Shown: positions 8,134 to 17,896, numbered from the stretch's first letter. The stretch is 64,000 nt of DNA from Fulvivirga maritima (GCF_021389955.1 NZ_CP089980.1:5079001-5143000), one strand, 5' to 3'. Notes: a model not told the origin generated them from the letters alone. A program made the numbers and translations.

Positions 8134-11100
8134 ATGAGTAATTTTCATTTTTTAAAGGAGGAATGGCCTTCGGTTTTCAGCAAGATGAAACTGGCTGAAG
8201 AGCGAGTTTATAGTGAGCCAGATTCTACGGGTATCAAGTGTCGAGCCGTGTTAGAGCATTGTCTGCTCACCATTTTTCAGCTGGAGCGTATTCGTCTTCC
8301 TTATGATCCTACCATTCATAACCTGCTTACCGAACCAGATTTCAAAGCTGAGATTTCTGATCGTTTAATGCTCGATGGGCTGTTTTACGTTAAAAAAATA
8401 GGTAATGCCGCTGCGCATGCTCGCTTAGTGAGTAAAGAAGAGGCTAAAAACACCATTCAGTATATGTTTGCCTTCCTGAAATGGTTTGCTCGTAATTATA
8501 GTTATCTGGAACCTGACACCCCTGATAATTTTAATTGGAGCTACGTGCCTAAAGCGGGGGCTGAAGACCGTCGTTTAAAGGAGCTCAAAGAGCAAGTGCT
8601 GCGTGAAGCTGCCGCTGAAATGGCAGAAATGAAAAAACGGCTGCAGGAATTAGAAGCCAGTGAAGAAGCGGCTCGTGAAGAAGCTGAGGAGAGTGAAGCG
8701 GCTTATGAGCTTTTAAAAGCGCAAAGTGAAAAGGCCTTGGCCCAACTCAAGGCCCAAAAGCAAGAAAGACAAGTAACGGTAGATCCGCCTTTTAATGAAG
8801 CTCGTACCCGTAAACATTTAATAGATGCTGATTTAAAAGAAGCAGGCTGGGATAACCTGCAAGAAGGTCGAGACCTGGAATTTCCTGTCACTGGCATGCC
8901 TATTAATTCACAAAATCCCAAAGGCAATGGTTTTGTAGATTATGTGCTGTGGGATGATAACGGAAAGCCAATGGCTATTATCGAAGCCAAGCGCACGGCC
9001 AAACAAGCGGAAGCAGGAAGGCATCAGGCCTTTTTGTATGCCAATTGCCTAGAAAATATGTACGGACAAAGGCCTGTTATTTTCTACACTAACGGTTATG
9101 AAACCTACCTGTGGGACGACACCTTTTACAGTGCTCAACGCAGGATTTACGGCTTGTACGATAAGGAAGAGCTACAATGGCTCATTCAGCAACGCAACAC
9201 AAGAAAAGACATTCGACAGGCCAACATAAATACCGCCATAGCGGGGCGCCCTTACCAAACTGAGGCCCTACAGCGAGTAGCAGAAAATTTTGTTACTGAC
9301 GGCAAGCATGGCATCCGTGGTGCCAGGCGCAGGGCTTTGCTGGTAATGGCCACCGGTAGTGGTAAAACACGTACAGCAGCTGCTCTGGTAGAGTTACTTA
9401 TGAAAAATAATTGGGCTAGAAGAATTTTGTTTCTGGCCGATAGAAATGCGTTAGTTACGCAAGCCAAAAAGAGCTTTAATGAACATTTGCCTAATGTTTC
9501 GGCCATTGACCTCACCAAAGAAAAGGAAAACGATACCACCCGTTTGGTTTTCAGTACCTACCAAAGCATGATTGTGCGGATAGACAATGCCGTGGAAGGA
9601 GAGGAGCGCTTTTATGGCGTCGGCCATTTCGATCTTATCATTTTGGATGAAGCCCACCGCTCTATATATAATCGATATCAGGCCATTTTCGATTATTTCG
9701 ATGCCTTGATTGTCGGTCTAACTGCTACGCCTAAAAAGCATGTAGATACCAACACCTATGAAATGTTTGGTTGCGAAGATGAAGATCCTACTTTTGAATT
9801 CAGCCTGGAGGAAGCCACGCCTACTTATCTTTGTCCATTCAAAGTGAAAGATGTAGGTACCAGATTCCTGAAGGAAGGAGTAAAATACGAGAACCTGTCA
9901 GGAGAAGAGCAGAAGCATTATGAAGAGACCTTTACCCATCCGGTAACGGGTCAAATGCCCAGTGAGGCATACTTAGACAGAGCTACGTCTTCTATCACCG
10001 AAGAGCAAAAGAAATGGCTTTTTAATAAACACACCGTCAATGAAGTGCTGGATGTGCTCATGACCCAGGGCCTTAAAATTGAAGGAGGAGATAAAATAGG
10101 CAGAACAATCATTTTTGCGCTCAATCAAAACCATGCTGATTTTATTGTGAAATGTTTTGAAGAGCGTTACCCAGAAAAACCAGCCGGATTCATTAACACT
10201 ATTTACAATGGCATTTCGCATGTGCAAACCCTAATTGATAGCTTTTGCGATCCGCACAAAGAAAACTTACCACAGATTGCTGTTTCAGTAGATATGATGG
10301 ACACCGAAATAGATGCTCCTCGCATACTAAATCTGGTTTTCTTCATGCCTGTAAAATCCTACGCCAAGTTCTGGCAAATGATAGGGCGCGGCACCAGAAA
10401 ATGTCCAAATATATTCGGTCCCGGTGAAGACAAAACCGAGTTTCTGATTTTTGATATCTGTGATAATTTTGAATTCTTTGGTGAAAACCCTGATGGCATT
10501 GAAAGCGGCACGGTGAAGCCCATTACTCAACAAATATTTGAAAGCCGCTTACAGCTTAGTCAGGTGCTGCTTTATAATCCTAGCGATGAGCACATGGAGC
10601 TGTCTAAAGCGCTATTAGATATTTTGCATGGCACAATCTTCAGCCTTAACCGTAAACGCTTTCAGGTAGATATGAAATTGCGCTATGTTACGGAGTTTGA
10701 AACCAGAGACCGTTGGAATAACCTATCGGACAATGATTTGCACATTATAGAGGAGCATTTGTCAGCCTTGCCCGTGTCTGATGAAGCCAAAGAAGCCACT
10801 AAACGTTTTGATTTGCTCATACTGAAGATGCAAATAGCTAACATCAACAAACCCACAGCCGAGGCCTTTTATCACGATCGCTTAATGAAAATAGCACAAA
10901 AGCTGAGTCAACTATATGGTGTACCGCAAGTACTAAGAGCTAAGCCGATCATTGAAAAAATGAAACATCCTGATTTCTACAAAGGCCTTACCCAAAAGCG
11001 AATGGAGAAGCTGCGGGTGGAAATCAGAGAGTTGGTAAGTCTACTGGAAAACGAAGACGTAAAACCAGTTTATGTCAACTATCAAGACAGTGATCTGCGC

Positions 11101-11631
11101 GTGGCTGACATTGATGTTTCTAATATTTATAGCGAGGGCTCTACCATGTATAAAATGCGGGTAGAGCGGTTTATTCGTGAGAATAAAACCAATCTAACCA
11201 TCTCTAAATTAGCCAATAATAAAACTATTACGCAGGCAGAACTTCATGAATTAGAACGTATCTTATTTGACGGATCGGAGCGTGGCAACAAAGAAGATTT
11301 CAAGAATATATACGGAGAGCAGCCTTTGGGTAATTTCATTAGGAGCATTATAGGCTTAGATGAGGCGGCAGCCCGAGCCGCCTTTGCTGACTTTTTGCGA
11401 GCCGGTACGTTACGGGCTGACCAAATGACCTTCATCAATCAGATCATTAAATACCTTACCGTAAATGGCACCATTGACAAAAAGATGCTTTTTGAGCCAC
11501 CCTTTACCAATGTCAATGATCAGGGCCTAATTGGTGTGTTTGACGATGGTGAGGCCACCAAAATCATTAGCATTATTAACGAGGTGAATGGTAATGCGGG
11601 CGCTGAAGATGGTGCACTAGGAGGGGCGTGA
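8134..11631 (+). CDS. Type I restriction R-subunit-like nuclease/helicase (DUF4145-HSDR_N-SF2 helicase)
   Basis: 1165 residues. The order is an N-terminal DUF4145-like domain (about 1-130), a charged coiled coil (about 145-215), a HsdR-type PD-(D/E)xK nuclease (Asp269, then Glu284-x-Lys286 in IIEAKRT), and an SF2 helicase. Helicase motifs are Walker A ATGSGKT near 406, DEAH near 504, GLTATPK, and QMIGRGTRK. An EcoEI-type C-terminal helical domain follows. This is the layout of HsdR subunits that translocate and cut unmodified DNA. No methylase (HsdM) or specificity (HsdS) gene occurs in the window, so it is an orphan here or part of a reduced system. It starts about 110 bases after the tandem repeat array. 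All catalytic motifs are intact, which argues against decay. Confidence 0.85.
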   Translation: MSNFHFLKEEWPSVFSKMKLAEERVYSEPDSTGIKCRAVLEHCLLTIFQLERIRLPYDPTIHNLLTEPDFKAEISDRLMLDGLFYVKKIGNAAAHARLVSKEEAKNTIQYMFAFLKWFARNYSYLEPDTPDNFNWSYVPKAGAEDRRLKELKEQVLREAAAEMAEMKKRLQELEASEEAAREEAEESEAAYELLKAQSEKALAQLKAQKQERQVTVDPPFNEARTRKHLIDADLKEAGWDNLQEGRDLEFPVTGMPINSQNPKGNGFVDYVLWDDNGKPMAIIEAKRTAKQAEAGRHQAFLYANCLENMYGQRPVIFYTNGYETYLWDDTFYSAQRRIYGLYDKEELQWLIQQRNTRKDIRQANINTAIAGRPYQTEALQRVAENFVTDGKHGIRGARRRALLVMATGSGKTRTAAALVELLMKNNWARRILFLADRNALVTQAKKSFNEHLPNVSAIDLTKEKENDTTRLVFSTYQSMIVRIDNAVEGEERFYGVGHFDLIILDEAHRSIYNRYQAIFDYFDALIVGLTATPKKHVDTNTYEMFGCEDEDPTFEFSLEEATPTYLCPFKVKDVGTRFLKEGVKYENLSGEEQKHYEETFTHPVTGQMPSEAYLDRATSSITEEQKKWLFNKHTVNEVLDVLMTQGLKIEGGDKIGRTIIFALNQNHADFIVKCFEERYPEKPAGFINTIYNGISHVQTLIDSFCDPHKENLPQIAVSVDMMDTEIDAPRILNLVFFMPVKSYAKFWQMIGRGTRKCPNIFGPGEDKTEFLIFDICDNFEFFGENPDGIESGTVKPITQQIFESRLQLSQVLLYNPSDEHMELSKALLDILHGTIFSLNRKRFQVDMKLRYVTEFETRDRWNNLSDNDLHIIEEHLSALPVSDEAKEATKRFDLLILKMQIANINKPTAEAFYHDRLMKIAQKLSQLYGVPQVLRAKPIIEKMKHPDFYKGLTQKRMEKLRVEIRELVSLLENEDVKPVYVNYQDSDLRVADIDVSNIYSEGSTMYKMRVERFIRENKTNLTISKLANNKTITQAELHELERILFDGSERGNKEDFKNIYGEQPLGNFIRSIIGLDEAAARAAFADFLRAGTLRADQMTFINQIIKYLTVNGTIDKKMLFEPPFTNVNDQGLIGVFDDGEATKIISIINEVNGNAGAEDGALGGA

Positions 11632-11860
11632 TAACCCGCGAGAAAATGTCTTCGGTTGTGGCATGTCTACTATTAGGTATTGAAACTATTATTAGCGAAG
11701 TAAAAGGAGGAAGGTTCTTAAGTAACTATAAGTCTTATGAAATTTGAATTGTAGAGCCAAATTTTCGGATTTAGCTGGTTATGAAGATTTGAATGAGATA
11801 GCAAAATTGATGTTTTGAATTAGGTGATGACTAGGCGAAGGGTAAATTTTTCCGTGCCAC

Positions 11861-11955
11861 ATGCTTCGCTTCCAGGCACGTCCTGAGCGCGTAGAGGACT
11901 TTCACCTCTTGGAACACTCATTTTCTTGAGTTATATTCACCATTCCAAGTACGCA
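11861..11955 (-). other. Fragment resembling the 5' end of a group II intron (copy A)
   Basis: Read on the minus strand it starts GTGCG (11955-11951) and contains AGGTGAAAGTCCTCTACGCGC, the usual order at the start of group II introns. It is about 80-85% alike over 75-95 bases to copy B at 13525. No reverse transcriptase follows, so it is a remnant. It lies in the 472-base gene-free stretch 11632-12103, which otherwise shows only an inverted repeat (GCTTGG at 12022, CCAAGC at 12066). Confidence 0.5.
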
Positions 11956-12103
11956 CAAAACCTGTCAGCATGCGGGTGGATAGTGCTAATAAGAAACGAT
12001 AGAACTATTAACAAACTTTCGGCTTGGTAGACAGGATAGTGCATCTAAAGCTCGCCTGCGCATAGCCAAGCTGTTGGGTATAATTTCAAGCAATATCAAT
12101 CAA

Positions 12104-13369
12104 ATGACAAAATTTTTAAAAGTATTAAAGTTTATACTCATACTCTTTTTGAGTATAATTTTTCTAGGATTAATTTTTAATTACGGCTTCCAACTCAAAG
12201 AGTATTTTATTGGAAAAGACTATGTGAAATATTGGGAAAACCACCCAAATCAGATAGAACAGGTTGAGCAAAATAAGGAATTTGATTTCAAATTATTAGA
12301 GAAAATCGCTTACGACAATGACTTAATCTTATTTGGAGAATCTCATGGAACAAAAGAGGCTCAAAAAATAGACCTTCAGCTAATTAAATACCTAAGTCGA
12401 ACTGTTGGAATGAAATATCACGTTGTCGAACTGGACTTTAGTCAAGCATATTTTATGAACGAATATTTGAAAACAGGAAATGACTCGTTGGTAAACTATG
12501 TTTTAAAAAATTGGAGTGTAGTTGCTGGAAGAAATAATAAAGACTATTATGACAAATGGTATAATTTATTCAAAATCAATCAAGCATTACCTGATACCCA
12601 AAAAATTCAAGTAATTGGGGTAGACCAAATAAACGATTTTGTCATTACAAAAGATCATTTGACACGAATATTTGAAAACCTGAAAATCAATAGCGAAATA
12701 CCTATAGAAAAGAAAAAAATCGTGGAATGGTCAAAAGAGGAACTGCCAAACATCATCGAGAAAAATAAGGATTCTATAGATTCGCTGACTTTAAGCAGCC
12801 TTGAGCATATAAAATTCAACTTACAAGAATATTTTGAGAAAACTCGCCCAGAACTAATGTTTGCCAATTTTGAAAAACAATTTGAAAGTCGTGAACTTCA
12901 AAATCAAAAAATATACGGTTATTTCGGAATGGCACACGTACTACAAAGCGAAATGAACGGATATGACGATTTTGCGGCAATACTTAAAAAGTCGGAGCTC
13001 CCAGTAAAAAATAAAGTATTTTCAATCGTAACTATGTTTTCAGACAGTAAATGGGGCATCCCATCAGAATATTTGCCTGCACCAATACAAGGAGAGAAGA
13101 GATTAACAAAAATCCCCATTTCTTATGATAGTCCTACGCTAATGTATTTTTATGGTGTAAACGACCTGAAAAATGTAACCAAAGAAAACACCAACACATT
13201 ATTTGTTCTCAATAACAAAAAATCGCCATATTCTCAATCATTGAGACTTGTTGACAATTTCGGACTGATCCCAAGAGGAATGGAAATCACATTGAACGAA
13301 TCCGTTACAACTGATTATTTTGATGCTGTATTTTTAATTCGAAATTCTGATTGGGCAGAACCAAACTGA
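12104..13369 (+). CDS. Erythromycin esterase-like family protein, membrane-anchored
   Basis: 421 residues from ATG 12104; a TTG at 12074 would add ten residues ahead of the natural start. A single N-terminal hydrophobic segment (about 5-25) suggests a membrane anchor or signal. The body shows erythromycin-esterase superfamily features: LFGESHGTKEAQ with the Glu-Ser-His triplet, then HVVELDFSQAYFMNEYL about 40 residues later, and YFGMAHV near 285. Family members hydrolyse macrolide lactones, but many homologues have other or unknown substrates, so a resistance role is not claimed. The gene is notably AT-rich compared with the upstream HsdR gene and is bracketed by two group II intron fragments, suggesting acquisition by transfer. 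Confidence 0.7.
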   Translation: MTKFLKVLKFILILFLSIIFLGLIFNYGFQLKEYFIGKDYVKYWENHPNQIEQVEQNKEFDFKLLEKIAYDNDLILFGESHGTKEAQKIDLQLIKYLSRTVGMKYHVVELDFSQAYFMNEYLKTGNDSLVNYVLKNWSVVAGRNNKDYYDKWYNLFKINQALPDTQKIQVIGVDQINDFVITKDHLTRIFENLKINSEIPIEKKKIVEWSKEELPNIIEKNKDSIDSLTLSSLEHIKFNLQEYFEKTRPELMFANFEKQFESRELQNQKIYGYFGMAHVLQSEMNGYDDFAAILKKSELPVKNKVFSIVTMFSDSKWGIPSEYLPAPIQGEKRLTKIPISYDSPTLMYFYGVNDLKNVTKENTNTLFVLNNKKSPYSQSLRLVDNFGLIPRGMEITLNESVTTDYFDAVFLIRNSDWAEPN

Positions 13370-13524
13370 TAAAAAATTATGCCTAGTAGAGTGGCCGGCT
13401 CTGACTCCAATTGAGTCAGAGTGCGCCTCTCACTACTCAAAGCATAAGGATCAAAACTTGTTTAATATCTATTCATGAAGCTTAGCATTTCTTTAGTTCC
13501 ATCACTACCGATGACAACCTTGCA

Positions 13525-13624
13525 CTCCATTTACTTCGATTCCAGGCATGACCCTGGCGCGTAAAGGACTTTCACCTCTTGTAACACTCAAATTCTTGAG
13601 CTATATTCACCATTCAAGGCGCAT
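13525..13624 (-). other. Fragment resembling the 5' end of a group II intron (copy B)
   Basis: On the minus strand it reads TGCGCCTTGAATGGTGAATA, then AGGTGAAAGTCCTTTACGCGCC. It matches copy A in the same orientation and so forms a direct repeat around the esterase-like gene. It extends somewhat further than copy A before similarity ends. The gene-free stretch 13370-13695 also holds a palindrome at 13399-13421 (CTCTGACTCCAATTGAGTCAGAG with arms of nine bases) without a T-run. Confidence 0.5.
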
Positions 13625-13695
13625 AAAAAATGTAAGTAGCATTAAAACGGTTGCTTACACAGATCGTTGTAGCGCATAAGTACATTAATTTAAAT

Positions 13696-15633
13696 ATGAA
13701 GCCATTCCTCTTATTTTACCTTTTACTACTGTCAACATCAAGTTTGTGTCAAACCACTATTACAGCAAGAGTGGTGGATAAAACCAACCAAGCGCCAATT
13801 AACAAAGCCACCATTGTTTTACTGGGAACAACTACAGGTAGTGTATCAAATTATTTAGGATACTTTCAACTAGATGTTCAACCAGGGGATAAATTAATGA
13901 TTTCTCATCCAAGTTATGTTCTTAGTGAAATGGCCATACCTGAGAGTGATGCTTTCCTTATTTTGCTTGATCGAAAATACTATAATCTGGGATCTTTATC
14001 AATAGATCAATTTTCCATTGATCCATCAAAAACCAAATTAATTGTAGATAGTGAAATAAAAGTGTCTGAAGATTTCGCCCAATATCCATTAGGGTGGCAA
14101 AGGTTTTACAGTGACTTTGGAAATTCAATTGTTAGTAATCCACAATTCACAAAACTAGACAGCACTTTCAATTTACATGTGTTGTTTACTGTTACAGAAA
14201 AAGGCAACGTTCAAAAGGTTGAAACTCTCAATTCAGATAATGATACAACTGCATTATCAATAATTAAAACATCATTAAAGAAGTTCGATGATTGGATTCC
14301 TGCTAAAATACAAGGTATTTCTGTGCCTCAATATTTTGAAATAAACATTTCAAGAAATAAAGAAATTTTTATGATCGTGGAGGAACCGGCAATGCCTATT
14401 GGGGGCTTCCAGTCTTTCTATGATTATATAAGATCTAATTTAAACTACCCTTCAGAAGCAATGAGGCTGGGAATTGAAGGCAAAGTGATGATACAATTTG
14501 TGGTTGACAAAACGGGAGACTTAACAGAAATTGAAGTTGTTAAAGGCATTGGGGTGGGATGTGACGAGGAAGCTATTAGATTGATTAAAAATAGTCCACA
14601 TTGGTATCCACCGTATCAAAGAGGGACTGCCGTTAAACAAAGAATAATATTACCAATCACATTTAATCCTGATACTAACAGCCCAAAGAAACGAATATCA
14701 TTTAATGACTTTATTAATTCACGAATTAGGTATCCCCGTAAAGCTAGGCAAATGAATATTGAGAGCACAGTATATGTTTCATTCAAAATAGATGAGGAGG
14801 CAGATGAAATTATTGATGTCACTCCACTGAACGATATCGATGCAGAATTTATGAGCGAAATTAAAGCAGTTTTCAAATCGGTGCCTTCTGACCTAATTAA
14901 TGAAGAATTGAAATCTTCTCAAATATATATCTTGCCAATAGCCTTTAGGCTTAAAGAATATAACAAAAATAACGAGCCAATAACTCTGCCTGCCGGAAAG
15001 CTGTTGTGCGAAATAATTGTAATAGCCAAAGATTCCTATATTCCACCAACTCCAACTTTAAATCTTAACACTAGTTCACAGGAGTATATTAGCGTTGATC
15101 AAGCTTTATTCCATAATCCAAATGCACGCAGATTGTCTTTGACTAACAAAGGATTGAATAATCTAAGTGAGAAAATAAAAGAATTCGAAAAACTTGTTTT
15201 CTTGGACTTAGAGGGGAACAACCTCACTAATTTACCAGATGAAATTGTACACCTTGATAAACTTGAAGAGTTGTACGTCCCAAATAATAAATTAAATTCC
15301 CTGCCCAATCAATTTGATCTGCTCTCCTCATTAAAAGTCATTGGCCTAGCCTATAATAATCTATCTCAGTTTCCAATATCTCTGACTCAGCTTTCTAAAC
15401 TTGAAGCACTTGATTTAAGTGGAAACAACATAACCTATATTCCACCAGAAATTATCAATCTTAAAAAGTTGAAGATATTGGTTCTTAATCGCAATAACAT
15501 TACTGAATTGCCCGAGGAAATTTACTCCTTAAAACACTTAGAAAAAGTGTTTCTTGCAGATAACGAATTGACTCAGGAACAATTAGATATAATAAAAGGT
15601 AAGTTCAAAAAAACAGAAATTATAATCAATTAG
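13696..15633 (+). CDS. Secreted CarboxypepD-like/TonB C-terminal/leucine-rich-repeat fusion protein
   Basis: 645 residues from ATG 13696, chosen because it begins a signal peptide (KPFLLFYLLLLSTSSLCQ). Domains in order are a CarboxypepD_reg-like beta domain (about 20-92), a weak TonB C-terminal-like domain (about 155-218), and a clear TonB C-terminal domain (about 236-322, NYPSEAMRLGIEGKVMIQFVVDKTG). A second diverged TonB domain follows (about 334-420, RYPRKARQMNIESTVYVSF). At least six leucine-rich repeats of the LxxLDLSGNNI type close the protein (about 475-640). Soluble secreted proteins with TonB C-terminal domains and no TonB membrane helix are common in Bacteroidota; the LRR addition is unusual. 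Likely periplasmic or surface-located, in protein-protein contacts. Function unknown. Confidence 0.8.
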   Translation: MKPFLLFYLLLLSTSSLCQTTITARVVDKTNQAPINKATIVLLGTTTGSVSNYLGYFQLDVQPGDKLMISHPSYVLSEMAIPESDAFLILLDRKYYNLGSLSIDQFSIDPSKTKLIVDSEIKVSEDFAQYPLGWQRFYSDFGNSIVSNPQFTKLDSTFNLHVLFTVTEKGNVQKVETLNSDNDTTALSIIKTSLKKFDDWIPAKIQGISVPQYFEINISRNKEIFMIVEEPAMPIGGFQSFYDYIRSNLNYPSEAMRLGIEGKVMIQFVVDKTGDLTEIEVVKGIGVGCDEEAIRLIKNSPHWYPPYQRGTAVKQRIILPITFNPDTNSPKKRISFNDFINSRIRYPRKARQMNIESTVYVSFKIDEEADEIIDVTPLNDIDAEFMSEIKAVFKSVPSDLINEELKSSQIYILPIAFRLKEYNKNNEPITLPAGKLLCEIIVIAKDSYIPPTPTLNLNTSSQEYISVDQALFHNPNARRLSLTNKGLNNLSEKIKEFEKLVFLDLEGNNLTNLPDEIVHLDKLEELYVPNNKLNSLPNQFDLLSSLKVIGLAYNNLSQFPISLTQLSKLEALDLSGNNITYIPPEIINLKKLKILVLNRNNITELPEEIYSLKHLEKVFLADNELTQEQLDIIKGKFKKTEIIIN

Positions 15634-15866
15634 TACGCGCTACAACAAGCGCTAGCAGCCACGTGTCGTACTGCGTTCTGCGGGGTGGTAAAACTCACTC
15701 CGCTCACCTATTCATTCTGTAAAGACATCAAATCTTATTTCTGCCACAGTTCTGGTGAGCGATGTGTGCAGCGTAGTTCTTCTTAAATACTAGTGTGAGT
15801 TGGGCAGGTTCGCTACTTTAGTGCTATTAGGCTCGGTTCTGGCATACATCTGCTAGCCGGGCGTTA
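15634..15866. other. Spacer between the LRR gene and the group II intron
   Basis: 233 bases without a gene. It starts with a GC-richer stretch CGCGCTACAACAAGCGCTAGCA and ends CTAGCCGGGCGTTA directly at the intron 5' end, so GCTAGCA/TGCTAGC form inverted ends. This recalls the recombination-site-like ends seen behind cassette genes, but no defined integron attC structure can be shown by eye. Confidence 0.3.
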
Positions 15867-16336
15867 GTGTGCCACGAAGTGGTACAAATCCAATAGGTGA
15901 AAATCCTATCAGGGCAATTGTCTGTTCACCCTGAAGAATTATGGACAGTTAGTAATGTGAGTTACTCGCTGAAGCTTCATAATTCAAATAATCAAGCCGT
16001 AATGCGGAAGCGTGAACCCGTAATAGCTCCGAGATGGCTAACCTGCAGACTTGGGGAGGGTGTTGACGATCTCGAACCCTGCTATACTGAAAGGATCAAC
16101 AGTCGAAAGAATTTCAGTAAACTGCCGGAGTAATAGGGATGGCGTGATTATAGATGGATTTGTATTAAACGTGGGAGATCTTCTTAACCCAAGGTTGGCG
16201 ACCTTAAATGTCCGGATATAAGTATTACGAAGTTTCGGATAGGAAAAGAAGAAGTCGGAGGAGCCCATAGTACCGGTGATGTTTGAGACAACATAACTCA
16301 GATTAGGGAAGGGGCTCTACTTTAGCAAAGCTTATA

Positions 16337-17707
16337 ATGGAAAACAGAACTACATGTATTGATGAAAATCTATTAGCACGTCCCTCAGAAAAGGAGGAGC
16401 GAGTTCGTGTTTTACAAAGGAAGCTATATGTTCGAGCCAAGAGAGAGAAAGGCTTTAAGGGATATAGTCTTTATGATAAGATTTATCAAGATTATTTTCT
16501 AGTTACAGCCTATCATCGAGTTAAAAGCAACTATTCAAAAGGAGTAGGGGTAGATGGCCAAAGCTGTACTTCCATAGAAGAGTCAGGATTAGAGGCCTTT
16601 CTACAGGAAATACAGCAGGCATTACAAACCCGTAGTTACCGCAGTAGTGCAGTTCGGCAGGTATTGATACCTAAAGCAGCCAGAGGAGAATATCGAAAAT
16701 TAGGTATCCCAACGATTAGAGATCGGGTAGTTCAAATGGCCGTGAAAATGGCAATAGAACCCCTATGGGAAGCCGATTTTAGTGAGACGTCCTATGGTTT
16801 TCGTCCCAAGAGAAGTGCCAAAGATGCCATAAAGCAAGTAAAGAATAATATCTATGCAGGTCATAAATTCATTTATGATGCAGATCTATCAAACTACTTT
16901 GATACGATTCCGCATGGTAAGTTATTCAAGCTACTAAAGCATCGGGTCACAGACAGAGGGATATTAAACCTGTTACAGCAATGGCTGACAGCACCGGTGG
17001 AGTTACCGGACGGCACACTACAAAGCAACAAAGAAGGCACACCTCAAGGAGGTGTAATCTCTCCATTGCTATCTAATATTTACCTCCATGCCTTTGATAA
17101 GATTGTTAACCATCCGAAAGGAAAGTTTGTCAGGTCAGGCATCCGCATGGTTCGCTATGCAGACGACTGGTTACTGATGGGGAAATGGTACTTCAATGCA
17201 GAAATCCTGAGGTACATAGACCAGATTATGATCAATATGGGATTAAGGTTAAATAAGGAAAAAACCAGACTACTTCATATCAATAAAAGTAGTCTGTTCT
17301 TCCTGGGTTTCGAATTCCGCAGCATTCCCTCAAAGTTTGCGTGGAATCATCGTAACTATACCAATATACGGCCCAGTATAAAATCCAGAAGTAAGCTGTT
17401 TAGAGTACTTAAAGAGTTATTCAGAAGGCGTAAACACTGGACCATACCGTGGATTGTATGGAAGCTTAATCCCTTGCTGCGAGGGTGGTTAAATTACTTC
17501 TCTATCAGTAAAGTGAGTCATATCTGGGATACTATCCGAGTGATCAAAGAGCATCTGTCTTACAAGCTGTACAAATGGATGAAAGGCAAAGGTCGGAAAG
17601 CGCATAGGAAGCTTCGCCAGCGACCGTATGAAAATCTGGTAAAGTTTTATGGCTTGCTTGATATGGATAAATATGCGCGCATGAAGACCCTCTCGAAAGC
17701 TGAATGA
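16337..17707 (+). CDS. ltrA: Group II intron reverse transcriptase/maturase
   Basis: 456 residues. Reverse transcriptase blocks run from about 60 to 310: RYRKLGIPTIRDRVVQ-like block 2, YGFRPKRSAKDAI, DADLSNYFDTIPH, GTPQGGVISPLLSNIYLH, and the catalytic centre VRYADDWL with the two metal-binding Asp. The X (maturase) domain follows, including the WLNYFSISK segment. No HNH endonuclease domain is seen, so mobility would rely on ssDNA or replication-fork targets. It would bind its own intron RNA, assist splicing and copy it into DNA. It lies entirely between domains I and V of the intron. Confidence 0.92.
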   Translation: MENRTTCIDENLLARPSEKEERVRVLQRKLYVRAKREKGFKGYSLYDKIYQDYFLVTAYHRVKSNYSKGVGVDGQSCTSIEESGLEAFLQEIQQALQTRSYRSSAVRQVLIPKAARGEYRKLGIPTIRDRVVQMAVKMAIEPLWEADFSETSYGFRPKRSAKDAIKQVKNNIYAGHKFIYDADLSNYFDTIPHGKLFKLLKHRVTDRGILNLLQQWLTAPVELPDGTLQSNKEGTPQGGVISPLLSNIYLHAFDKIVNHPKGKFVRSGIRMVRYADDWLLMGKWYFNAEILRYIDQIMINMGLRLNKEKTRLLHINKSSLFFLGFEFRSIPSKFAWNHRNYTNIRPSIKSRSKLFRVLKELFRRRKHWTIPWIVWKLNPLLRGWLNYFSISKVSHIWDTIRVIKEHLSYKLYKWMKGKGRKAHRKLRQRPYENLVKFYGLLDMDKYARMKTLSKAE

Positions 17708-17721
17708 AGAATGCTATCGGT

Positions 17722-17755
17722 AAGCCGTGTGAGGGAAAACTTCATGCACGGTTTG
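17722..17755 (+). ncRNA. Group II intron domain V
   Basis: Exactly 34 bases that fit the catalytic domain V hairpin: AAGCCGTGTGAGG, a GAAAA-type loop, and the returning arm CTTCATGCACGGTTTG. The AGC triad is present. It lies directly after the maturase stop, as expected. Confidence 0.85.
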
Positions 17756-17896
17756 ATGAAGGGGGCGCTGATTGTTCTATTTTACTATATTTATAGAAAA
17801 TTAGAGCTATCAGGCTCTACTCTACGCAACAATGTAAGCACCCCCAAATTAGGACTGTGTAAATGTATAGATTTCTAACAATTATTATTATTGAAA

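Larger units (their letters stand above)
15867..17825 (+). mobile_element. Complete group II intron
   Basis: The 5' end begins GTGTG (15867-15871), matching the GUGYG consensus, and is followed by AGGTGAAAATCCTATC and a structured domain I. The open reading frame at 16337-17707 encodes the maturase. Domain V (17722-17755) and a closing stem with the end CTACTCTAC (about 17825) complete it. All ribozyme parts are present in order, so it may still splice and move. It inserted just downstream of the LRR gene, not inside a visible gene. Only about seven bases separate its 3' end from the IS3 element. End positions are judged from consensus and may be off by a few bases. Confidence 0.8.

Noticed and set aside
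12104-13369. Calling the esterase-like gene a macrolide-resistance gene
   Set aside because: Only superfamily-level motifs are visible; many homologues have unrelated substrates.
13399-13421. Palindrome after the esterase-like gene as a terminator
   Set aside because: Good stem but no T-run on either strand.
15634-15866. Integron attC-type recombination site before the group II intron
   Set aside because: Inverted ends are present, but the paired simple sites and spacing of a true attC could not be shown, and no integron integrase is visible.
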